DNA of 64,000 bases from Arthrobacter sp. M4 (lineage in GTDB: Bacteria; Actinomycetota; Actinomycetes; Actinomycetales; Micrococcaceae). Below the pieces are notes generated by a model. The model saw nothing but the letters and a program-made list of their open reading frames with translations, had not been told where the DNA came from and searched no databases. Location: positions 713,083 to 777,082 of the forward strand of contig NZ_JAIWYX010000001.1 in NCBI RefSeq assembly GCF_020251205.1, in the 5' to 3' direction. The translations under genes and the position numbers were made by a program. Shown piece after piece: positions 26,411 to 34,022 of this stretch (the stretch's first letter is position 1; each line of letters begins with the position of its first letter).

Positions 26411-26504
26411 AGGGCAGTCCTACCTACTTCTGAGAGATATGGCTGAGGTTTGAAGGCAGGGTCAGGGAACGAGTCCCACCGGGCGCCACTGTGTCCGGGG
26501 TCGA

Positions 26505-27608
26505 TCATCGAGCTTCCTGTCCCACGGCGGCGGCAGTGAGGTCGCGGGCGAGCATCTGCGCCTTGACACTGATTTCCGCGGCTTTGAAGGCGTGGGCCTG
26601 CGTCATCGCGGTCTCGGTGCGGTCCAGGCAGTCACGGATCAGTGCGCCGAAAAACGGGTACCCGACCCGACCTGTGGCGTTGATGTACTGTTCGCCGTCC
26701 TTGTTAACCAGGAACAGGTGGTCGGCGCCGTCGTCGGCGGCGATGTTGATGTACTTTCGCAATTCGATGAAGCCGTCGGTGCCGAGGATGATTGTGCGTC
26801 CATCACCCCACGTGCGCAAGCCGTCCGGGGTGAACCAGTCAACGCGGACAAAACCGGTAGTCCCGTTGTTCATGACGATGTGCGCGTCACCGAAATCTTC
26901 GAACGCGGGGTATTCGGAATGTGCGTAATTGGCGACGGTTGCGCTGACGACTTCGGCGTCAGAGGCCCCCGTGAAGTACAGCATCTGCTCAAAGTTGTGG
27001 CTGCCGATGTCGCAAAGGATTCCTCCGAACTGATCCTTGTCATAGAACCAGTCTGGTCGGGAGCCGGGGGCGCCGATCCGGTGAGGGCCGAGGCTAGTGA
27101 CTTGCAGAACGGTTCCGATGGCGCCCCGCTCAATGAGCTGCCCGGCGAGGACGGCGGCTTCGACGTGGATGCGCTCGGAGTAGTACACCGCATATTTCCG
27201 CCCGGTCCTGTCTGTGGCTTCACGGACCGCCTCGAGCTGCTCGAGCGTGGTCAAGGGTGCTTTGTCGGTGAAGTAGTCTTTTCCGGCATCGATGACGCGC
27301 AGTCCGATCGCAGCGCGTTCGGAGGTAACTGCAGCGCTGGCGATCAGCCGGACGTCCGGGTCGGTGAGGATCTCGGCCTCACTAGCTGCGACCTGGACAT
27401 CGGGGAACTTTGCCCGGAAGGCGGCAACTTTGGCTGGATCGTCGCCGTAAACCGACTTCAGCGTGCCTCCGGCGCCGAGCAGACCTTCGGTCATTGCGTA
27501 AATGTGTCCGTGGTCCAGGTGTGCAGCCGCGAAAATGAATTCTCCGGGTTTGACGACGGGTTGGGGCATGGGCGCGGGCGCGTACGTGGCGCCGTCGGAG
27601 CTGGGCAT
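26505..27608 (-). CDS. Gfo/Idh/MocA-family oxidoreductase
   Basis: 367 residues. An N-terminal Rossmann domain begins FIFAAAHLDHGHIYAMTEG, an unusual variant of the GxGxxG loop, and DYFTDKAPLTTLEQ holds the position of the usual EKP motif (here DKA). The C-terminal alpha/beta domain carries GGILCDIGSHNFEQMLYF, the G-x-x-x-D-x-G-x-H signature with the catalytic His. It would oxidise or reduce a sugar or cyclitol with NAD(P). It follows another Gfo/Idh/MocA gene by 22 bp and leads towards the manD gene, all on the minus strand. Confidence 0.85.
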   Translation of the reverse strand: MPSSDGATYAPAPMPQPVVKPGEFIFAAAHLDHGHIYAMTEGLLGAGGTLKSVYGDDPAKVAAFRAKFPDVQVAASEAEILTDPDVRLIASAAVTSERAAIGLRVIDAGKDYFTDKAPLTTLEQLEAVREATDRTGRKYAVYYSERIHVEAAVLAGQLIERGAIGTVLQVTSLGPHRIGAPGSRPDWFYDKDQFGGILCDIGSHNFEQMLYFTGASDAEVVSATVANYAHSEYPAFEDFGDAHIVMNNGTTGFVRVDWFTPDGLRTWGDGRTIILGTDGFIELRKYINIAADDGADHLFLVNKDGEQYINATGRVGYPFFGALIRDCLDRTETAMTQAHAFKAAEISVKAQMLARDLTAAAVGQEAR

Positions 27609-27630
27609 CTTGAAACTTTCTCTTGTTCGG

Positions 27631-28800
27631 TCAGTCGGAGACTGTGCTTGTTGCGGCGCCCACGATGATGTCGCCGGCGAGTTCCCTTACGGACTCTCGT
27701 TTTTCGTAAAAGTGCGGGGCCCGTTGGAGAAGACCGCCCGCCCGGTAGTAGGGGTCGTCCGCGCGTAGCGGCAGGTCGACGACTTCGTGCTCGATGCCGG
27801 CTTTGTAGATCGCAGTGACGATCTCGATGGCGTTGCGACCGTCGATACCGTCTGCGGTGGGTGCGTGTCCGGCCCGGATGGCCGCCATTACGTCCCCGAT
27901 CTGCCCGGCGTGGCCTTGATGAGCAAGCGGGACATGCGCGCTGGCCAGCGCGTTCAGTTCGTCGACAAGTGCGGGGTTGCCGCCTTCACGGGGGAATCCG
28001 TTGGGCTGGGATACTTCCGCGGTGACGCGCCATGGCTGTGAGATGCGCGCGTGTTCAGCCTGGATAACGATTTCCTGCTCCTCGCCGTGGTGCACGACAG
28101 AGCTGGTCAGCTGCGCCAGCCCTCGTCCGTACTTGAGGATCGCAACGGAGAGATCCTCAACCTCGGCGTTGTCGTGTTGCGCATTGGCGATCATTGCGAC
28201 GGCCTGGCTGGGCTTTCCCATCAGCCACAAGGTCAGATCAATGTGGTGAATGGCATGGTTGAGCGTGCACCCGCCGCCCTCCGATTCCCACGTTCCGCGC
28301 CACCACAAGTCGTAGTACGGCAGGCCACGCCACCAGGCGGAGTCGATGCGCATATGCGACACGGAACCGATCATTCCTGACTCGACCGCTTCCTTGAGGA
28401 TGGCCATATCGTCGCGGAAGCGGTTTTGCGCGACCACGGACAAGACCTTGCCTGACCGCTTCTGCGCGGCGAGCATCGCGTCGCATTCTTCGAGGGACGG
28501 TGCCATAGGCTTTTCGACCAGTACATTGACGCCCGCGTCCAACCCCGCAATAGAGAGTTCGGCATGGCTGCTGGGCGGCGTGGCAATGCTGATCAGGTCG
28601 ACCCCGCCGGCAGCGATGAGTTCTGCCGGGTCATCGTAGGTGGCCGCGTCAATCAAGCCGAACGCTTCGGCCTTGCTCGCCGCCTTCCCGGGATGGATGT
28701 CCGCCAAGGCGACTATTTGGCACTCGTCAGGGAACTCCAGATACCCGCGAATGTGGGCATCCGCGATTCCTCCCGTGCCGATGATTCCAATTTTGAGCAT
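27631..28800 (-). CDS. Gfo/Idh/MocA-family oxidoreductase
   Basis: About 389 residues from the ATG at 28800 (MLKIGIIGTGGIADAH), a canonical GxGxxA/G NAD(P) site. EKPMAPSLEEC contains the conserved EKP lysine, and GGCTLNHAIHHIDLTLWL the catalytic His pair. It is first in the minus-strand series 28800 to 23728. Upstream, two palindromic operators (29022-29044) separate it from a divergent LacI gene. The frame extends 27 bp upstream, but the start with family similarity is 28800, behind gagag. Confidence 0.88.
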   Translation of the reverse strand: MLKIGIIGTGGIADAHIRGYLEFPDECQIVALADIHPGKAASKAEAFGLIDAATYDDPAELIAAGGVDLISIATPPSSHAELSIAGLDAGVNVLVEKPMAPSLEECDAMLAAQKRSGKVLSVVAQNRFRDDMAILKEAVESGMIGSVSHMRIDSAWWRGLPYYDLWWRGTWESEGGGCTLNHAIHHIDLTLWLMGKPSQAVAMIANAQHDNAEVEDLSVAILKYGRGLAQLTSSVVHHGEEQEIVIQAEHARISQPWRVTAEVSQPNGFPREGGNPALVDELNALASAHVPLAHQGHAGQIGDVMAAIRAGHAPTADGIDGRNAIEIVTAIYKAGIEHEVVDLPLRADDPYYRAGGLLQRAPHFYEKRESVRELAGDIIVGAATSTVSD

Positions 28801-28872
28801 TCGCTCGTCTCTCTCTCCATGAAGCAAGAAGGGTGGAGGGGGCCAGAGATGCCAAGGGGACCCCAGGTTACG

Positions 28873-28996
28873 TTAGGTGGCCGTGTTAGCGGAGGCTTTC
28901 ACGTCCGCGATCATTGCGTCCGCAAGCACCGTTCGGTACTTCTCAAGACCAACCCAGTTCGAGTCCGCAGCAGGTTGCTGTCACATCCTCCTCGAT
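28873..28996 (-). pseudogene. Gene remnant: leader plus last ~30 codons
   Basis: The minus strand holds CCATCGAGGAGGATGT, 16 bases identical to the leader of the ABC binding-protein gene at 23.44 kb, then about 10 codons, then WVGLEKYRTVLADAMIADVK and ASANTAT before a TAA at 28873. The two parts are in different frames relative to the GTG behind the leader. This looks like a gene whose body was deleted, leaving its ribosome site and C-terminus. I do not recognise the product. Confidence 0.45.
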
Positions 28997-29021
28997 GGCT
29001 GGGACCCTCAACACGTCCATG

Positions 29022-29044
29022 TAATACGTATTAGTAATACGTAT
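29022..29044. promoter_or_regulatory. Two tandem palindromic operators
   Basis: TAATACGTATTA (29022-29033, perfect) is followed one base later by TAATACGTAT (29035-29044), so two identical ATACGTAT cores lie 13 bp apart. They sit between a divergent LacI gene (29114) and the oxidoreductase series, as expected for sites of that regulator. Confidence 0.7.
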
Positions 29045-29113
29045 CTGCTAGTATGAGACGAAGATCACCAGACGTCAAGTGACACCGAACTAATAACTGG
29101 CAGGAGAAGCGGC

Positions 29114-30124
29114 ATGGGAAAAGTTCCGACCAGCCGTGACGTAGCAGCCCGCGCGGGCGTATCGCAGTCCACGGTGTCAAACGTCCTGACCGGGCGGCCT
29201 GGCATTTCCCAAGCGACCCGTGAGCGCGTACTTAAAGTCGCAAAAGAGTTGCGCTATCGTCCGAATCTGGCGGCGCGGTCCATGCGGACGCAGCGCACCG
29301 GTCGATTGGCATTGGTGCTCCCGATCACCACCTGGTTCGCATCCAAAATACTTGCTGGCGCAACCCAAGCAGCCCAGGAAGCCGGCTACACCATCGAGGT
29401 CCACACCCTCCCAGGCGACTTCCACGCGAGGCAACAACGCCTTGATGAGATCGTCAACTCCGGGCAGTTTGAAGGAGTCCTGTCTTTCGTGCCGATGCCG
29501 CCATGCCCGTCCGGTGAGGGCGGAGCGACCGTCTTGTCTCTCGCTGAGTTTGATGACGATATGAAAGTGTCTGGGGACCTCACTGATCCCGCCCCCCTTG
29601 TCACGATGATCGAAGAACTGGCCTCGCGCGGGCACCGGCGGTTCCTCCACATCACCGGAGCGCTGGCCTACCCTTCGGCCAGGGCCCGTAGGGACGCCTA
29701 TGTCAGGACTATCGAAAAACTCGGGTTGCAATCCCTGGGCGTCATCGAGGGAGATTGGACCGGCGAGTCAGGACTCAACGCGATTCGCAGTCTTCCCGAT
29801 GACGCCCCTCCGCTGGCAGTCGTAGCATCCAACGATTTGGTGGCCACCGGCGTCGTTCGTGGCGCACTGGAGCGCGGATGGACCGTACCCGGCGATCTCT
29901 GCGTCACAGGGTGGGACGACCTGGTCTCCAGCGCACTCCAAGTGCCGTCAATCACTACCGTCTTCCTGGACTACCAGAGGCTCGGTGCCCGATCAGTTCA
30001 GCGACTAGTTGCCGCCTTGCGTGATGAACCAGAACCGCCTTCCGGCGGAGGACTGCAGCGCATCATCTGGCGTGAGTCCACCGGCGACTTCGTTAGTTCT
30101 AAGACGCCTCATGGGAATGATTGA
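29114..30124 (+). CDS. LacI-family transcriptional regulator
   Basis: 336 residues. HTH and hinge: TSRDVAARAGVSQSTVSNVL, then RERVLKVAKELRYRPNLAAR. The effector domain shows TGALAYPSARARRDAYVRTI and VVASNDLVATGVVRGALERG, typical of the periplasmic-binding-like core. It probably represses itself and the divergent oxidoreductase/mannonate genes from the tandem palindromes 70-92 bp upstream, with release by a sugar or sugar-phosphate. Its 3' end overlaps the tail of a convergent aminotransferase remnant by about 25 bp. Confidence 0.92.
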   Translation: MGKVPTSRDVAARAGVSQSTVSNVLTGRPGISQATRERVLKVAKELRYRPNLAARSMRTQRTGRLALVLPITTWFASKILAGATQAAQEAGYTIEVHTLPGDFHARQQRLDEIVNSGQFEGVLSFVPMPPCPSGEGGATVLSLAEFDDDMKVSGDLTDPAPLVTMIEELASRGHRRFLHITGALAYPSARARRDAYVRTIEKLGLQSLGVIEGDWTGESGLNAIRSLPDDAPPLAVVASNDLVATGVVRGALERGWTVPGDLCVTGWDDLVSSALQVPSITTVFLDYQRLGARSVQRLVAALRDEPEPPSGGGLQRIIWRESTGDFVSSKTPHGND

Positions 30125-30335
30125 TGCCGAGGCGGTCAGCGATTCCGATTAGTTGATCCCCCAGGGTGTGGGTGTGCTCTTCAATGTTGGCCACGCAGAC
30201 CTTTTTAATCAGTTCCAGCGCGCCGCCGAGGGCGTGGATGGCCGCGAGGTTGAAGTTGCTGATTTCAAAACGATGCGCGTTGGTGCGGAGCTCGATCGTG
30301 CCGGGCGGTTGCACGTCCATCTCACTGAGCGGGCA
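30099..30335 (-). pseudogene. C-terminal fragment of a class V aminotransferase-like gene
   Basis: The minus strand reads TIELRTNAHRFEISNFNLAA, then IHALGGALELIKKV and NIEEHTHTLGDQLI, and ends at 30099. The R-F-E-x-x-N-x-N-x-x-x-I-x-A-L pattern is the small-domain helix region of class V PLP enzymes (cysteine desulfurase/isopenicillin epimerase-like). The PLP-lysine region and all upstream parts are missing. It is convergent with, and overlaps, the LacI gene end. Confidence 0.5.
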
Positions 30336-30900
30336 AGGGCCGGCGAGGAAGTTGCCGAGGTCTGAGCCGGGTGCTGTGCGGCCGCGGGCTGATAGAGCCC
30401 GCAGGTCAACCCGCGGGGGCACAAAGCGCCTCCAACTTGCGCCGCCATAGCCCCGAAATCGAAAAAGGGGAACAGTATGCGAACCCCCGGGCTTCTCCCC
30501 GAAAACGGGGAGAAGCCCGGGGGCCAGTCGACCCTGTGAAGGGCTGTGCTCGACGTCGCGGGTACCAGGGCAACCATCGCCAAAGCTGTCCCGCGCACCT
30601 ACACCAACACCATTGGCCACGGATAAGATCAAGCGATCCGGGCTGGCGCCACGACACTCTCGATTCATGCCCACGAGACCGCGCAACATCATCCTTGCAC
30701 TGGTACTGGCCAGCACGTCTCCGACATCGTCAAACTGACGTGGGACCACACGATTACAGAGGAGGTAGTTACTATCACCTATCCGGGTGGGATGCGGTGA
30801 TTGAACGAGTCTTGTATTGGTCAATTACAAAGGAGCCAGCGCCCTACGACGCCTTCTTTGCGGGGGGGCTTTGGCTTGTTCGTGCGCTGCACCGGCTGGC
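30336..30900. other. Gene-free stretch with strong hairpins
   Basis: No credible gene. Besides the 18-bp hairpin at 30484-30523 there is GCGGGCT-gatag-AGCCCGC (30384-30402). A plus-strand frame at about 30545-30625 (VLDVAGTRATIAKAVPRTYT) could be the end of a lost gene. Confidence 0.45.
30484..30523. terminator. Perfect 18-bp hairpin
   Basis: CCCCCGGGCTTCTCCCCG, loop AAAA, then the exact complement CGGGGAGAAGCCCGGGGG. No U-tract follows on either strand. It may be a strong RNA hairpin, a REP-like element or a terminator acting without a U-tract. Confidence 0.6.
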
Positions 30901-32670
30901 TCAGTATTCGGTGTGTCCGAGTCCAGGTGCGGGCACCAGTTCTACGATCGGCGCCCTTGCTGCGTGCAGTTCGAAGACTGTGATCGAGTTTTTTTCTTTT
31001 CGAAGGAGCGGTCCGGGGACGTACAGGGCATCTTGGGGGCCCCGGGACCAGTATCGGCCCAGGCAGAAGCCATTGATCCAGACGATGCCCTTGGTCCAGC
31101 CGCCCATGGACAGGAAAGTATCGGCAGGGGTGTGAACCTCGAAGTCACCGAGGACGAATGCGGGGCCGGAGACCGGCTGGTCCGGGGCAACCGGGTGGTG
31201 GTTCGCCCCGGGCAGCCCGCCGGGGATACCCGCAAGGTCCAGGGGAAGGCAGTTCCACTCTTCGACTGCCTTACCGTTGATGCGTCCTTCCCCTATGAGG
31301 CCCTTCGGCTCCCCTAGCCTCGGTCCGTAATTCACCCGGCCTTGGTCCTCAACCAGGATCTGAAGCGTTCCCACTGCATCATTGGGCAGGGTGATGGACG
31401 TCTCGTGGTGGTCACGTGCCATGGTCCCGACCGGCTGCCGGTTTAGGAAGACCTGCGCGCGGTCACGGATGGCGTCGAAGTCCAGGACCGAGGGACCACT
31501 AACAGCCACTTCGATGGAATAGACACTGAACCCGGAATAGTGCGCCAGGTCGTCGTGTGTAGGTAGAACCCTCTCCTGGTTCTCCTCCCCGAGCTGGTCC
31601 AAGGACTCCCAGAGCGACACCTTGCTTGAGAGCTGCACAACTGCGTGGTCCATGGGCTGGGTGGGTACCGGAACGTCGCTGTCATCAAGGTCGGCGTATT
31701 TGGCGATCACGGCCCGAAGGGCCCAATACTTGGCCGTCGGGTTGCCGGATTCGTCCAGTGGGGCATCGTAGTCATAGCTTGTGACCGTGGGCTGGTACAC
31801 GCCCTTGTCATTGGCGCCGTTGGTGAAGCCGAAGTTCGTTCCGCCATGGAACATGTAGATGTTCACTGACGCGCCGAGCCCTAGCATGACATCCAGTTCT
31901 TCCGCCGCCGGCTCAGCCGCCGTCGTATGGTGGTGGGCACCCCAATGGTCAAACCAGCCCACCCAGAACTCTGAGCACATCAGCGGCCCGGTGGGCTGGT
32001 ACCGGCGGAGGATTGCCAGGCGTTCAGCTGCGCGGGAGCCGAAGGAGCCGGTTTTGTGCAATTCAGGAAGGCTCCCGTTCGCCAGCATGCGGTCTTCGGG
32101 CTGGTCAACGGTGGTGAACGGCACGGTCAGGCCGATGTCGCGGTTGATCTGCACCAACTTCTCCAGGTAGACATGATCGTCGCCATAGGCACCATACTCG
32201 TTTTCTATCTGGATCAGGATGATGGGTCCGCCGGTATCGATCTGACGGGGGACCAAAATGGGTGCGAGCTGTTCGAAGTACTCCCTAATTGCTCCTAGGT
32301 ATGCGTCATCGTCCTCCCGGATGGCGTTCACCCCGGAATCAAACAACCACGCGGGCAGCCCCCCGTTGTCCCATTCAGCGCAAATGTATGGGCCTGGCCG
32401 AACGATGGCGTGCATACCTTCAGCCGACACGAGATCCAAAAACCGTCCCAGATCCAAGATTCCCGAGGTCTCAAAAATCCCGCGGGCCGGAGCATGCGCA
32501 TTCCATGGAATATACGTTTCGATGGCGTTCAGCCCCATTTGACGTGCCTTGCGGATTCGGTCCGCCCACTGCTCCGGGTGGACACGGAAGTAATGCAAGG
32601 CGCCGGAGATGATCCGGTGTGGCTGGCCGTCGAGCATGAAATCACGCTCGCCGATCTCAAAGTGGGACAT
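30901..32670 (-). CDS. Beta-galactosidase, GH35
   Basis: 589 residues. The GH35 TIM barrel begins FEIGERDFMLDGQPHRIISG and ALHYFRVHPEQW; the acid/base lies in QIENEYGAYG (E158) and the nucleophile in CSEFWVGWFDHWG (E234). C-terminal beta domains complete the usual architecture of about 590 residues. There is no signal peptide, so it acts in the cytoplasm on imported beta-galactosides. A site matching the GGATAACGTTATCC family lies 126 bp upstream (32796-32809). It is the last unit of the LacI regulon 30.9-47.4 kb. Confidence 0.95.
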   Translation of the reverse strand: MSHFEIGERDFMLDGQPHRIISGALHYFRVHPEQWADRIRKARQMGLNAIETYIPWNAHAPARGIFETSGILDLGRFLDLVSAEGMHAIVRPGPYICAEWDNGGLPAWLFDSGVNAIREDDDAYLGAIREYFEQLAPILVPRQIDTGGPIILIQIENEYGAYGDDHVYLEKLVQINRDIGLTVPFTTVDQPEDRMLANGSLPELHKTGSFGSRAAERLAILRRYQPTGPLMCSEFWVGWFDHWGAHHHTTAAEPAAEELDVMLGLGASVNIYMFHGGTNFGFTNGANDKGVYQPTVTSYDYDAPLDESGNPTAKYWALRAVIAKYADLDDSDVPVPTQPMDHAVVQLSSKVSLWESLDQLGEENQERVLPTHDDLAHYSGFSVYSIEVAVSGPSVLDFDAIRDRAQVFLNRQPVGTMARDHHETSITLPNDAVGTLQILVEDQGRVNYGPRLGEPKGLIGEGRINGKAVEEWNCLPLDLAGIPGGLPGANHHPVAPDQPVSGPAFVLGDFEVHTPADTFLSMGGWTKGIVWINGFCLGRYWSRGPQDALYVPGPLLRKEKNSITVFELHAARAPIVELVPAPGLGHTEY

Positions 32671-32795
32671 TGACGGATTCCAATCTCAGGGGATGGTTTC
32701 TACAGAACGAAGCCCAAAAGCTCGCGGCATCTGAGTGTTGCTTCCGGATGCATTCCGTCAGCCGGCGCTCTGCCGATTCGCGCCTCCACAGACTA

Positions 32796-32809
32796 GGATA
32801 ACGATTTCC
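32796..32809. promoter_or_regulatory. LacI operator A (GH35 unit)
   Basis: GGATAACGATTTCC, matching the consensus GGATAACGTTATCC at 11 of 14 positions. It lies in the 281-bp gap between the LacI gene end and the GH35 start. Confidence 0.6.
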
Positions 32810-32951
32810 AAGCTTCGTAGTCGATGGCCCAAGCTCAGCAGACTGGAGCGTCGCGACCCCTTCCTACTACACCGAACGCAGAAAGTTGTTCCTGAACCAA
32901 GATGCCAAGCCGATTGGGCAATACCAAAGGAAGCGCAAGGATCCGCTAATG

Positions 32952-34022
32952 TCAGCGCACGATAGGCTCTCCGTGCACGATGGGCGTCCCATACAACGCG
33001 ATGCGGGCACTAGGATCGGAGAGACCCTCATCCAGTGCTAGCGACAGTGCCGCCTCTCCAAACGCCTCGAGCGGAACCTCCACCGTGCTGAAGCGAGGAA
33101 GAACATCGCCAAGCATCGGAACATGGTCAAACCCCGTGACCTCAAGATCCCGCGGCGACTCAATGCCGAGTTCACGCAGCCTGGCGATGGCACCCACCGC
33201 CATCGCGTCACTCATGGCTGCGATCACGTCCAGCTCCCTGATCCGATCGCCTAGCTCGTCGATAGCCGCATACCCCCCATCCCGGGAGAAGGCCTGGTGA
33301 ACCACGTTGGACTCAGGGACGGCAATATCATGTTCAGCGAGCCCCTGGAGGAATCCGTGAACGCGATCCCTCGAGGTGATCTCTATGGGCGGTGCAGCCA
33401 GAATAGCGAAGCGCCGCTTGCCGGATCGTGCAAGCGCATCCGCGAGGAGGCGGCTCGATTCGTGATTGTCTACGGTGACGGCAGGAAAATCGAGGTCGCT
33501 GTCGCCCACGATCACGACCCGCGTGCCGTGTTCGTCGAGGGTCCGGAGCTGCGCCTCCAGAGCCTGCTCGCGGTGCGCGTCGGTGGTTCTCGCGGTGGCG
33601 ATCACGACCGCGCGGTGCCGTTCGCCCCGAAGTGCAGAGAGAAGCTTAATTTCGCGCAGCGGATCGTCCAAAGTGGTGCGCACTGCGACAGAAACGCCGC
33701 GCTTTTCCGCAGCATGCATGACGCCCGAGATTATGGTCGCGGATCCGAAGTCCTCGATATCACTCACAAGCAATGCGACAGTGCGGGCGCGACCGCCTTT
33801 CGTGGTCTGCGCTGCAGGGTTCACGGCATACCCCAGGGCGTCCGCGGCGTCGAGAACTCGGAGCCGAAGCTCAGGGGACCCACTGTCCTTGCCGCGGACT
33901 CCTCCATTGAGCGCCCGCGAAGCTGTTGGGACGGATACGCCTGCGAGTCTGGCCACATCCGCCAGCGTAGGCGGTTTATTCACAGACAACTTCGATTTCC
34001 TTCCACGTGCGCTCTCATGCAT
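32952..34022 (-). CDS. LacI-family regulator of the polysaccharide regulon
   Basis: 356 residues with a LacI HTH (TLADVARLAGVSVPTASRAL) and a periplasmic-binding-like effector domain (RTVALLVSDIEDFGSATIIS, then GFDHVPMLGDVLPRFSTVEV). Its ATG lies inside the end of the GH95 gene (8-bp overlap), so it is co-transcribed with that enzyme. Four near-identical palindromes upstream of the GH95, GH35, ABC importer and lyase genes make it the likely common repressor. Galactose-type or fucose-type sugars are plausible inducers, by inference only. Confidence 0.92.
   Translation of the reverse strand: MHESARGRKSKLSVNKPPTLADVARLAGVSVPTASRALNGGVRGKDSGSPELRLRVLDAADALGYAVNPAAQTTKGGRARTVALLVSDIEDFGSATIISGVMHAAEKRGVSVAVRTTLDDPLREIKLLSALRGERHRAVVIATARTTDAHREQALEAQLRTLDEHGTRVVIVGDSDLDFPAVTVDNHESSRLLADALARSGKRRFAILAAPPIEITSRDRVHGFLQGLAEHDIAVPESNVVHQAFSRDGGYAAIDELGDRIRELDVIAAMSDAMAVGAIARLRELGIESPRDLEVTGFDHVPMLGDVLPRFSTVEVPLEAFGEAALSLALDEGLSDPSARIALYGTPIVHGEPIVR

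Noticed and set aside
30099..30824. A complete 241-residue minus-strand protein
   Set aside because: Only the last 75 residues resemble an aminotransferase; the rest spans the hairpin region and has no protein-like pattern.
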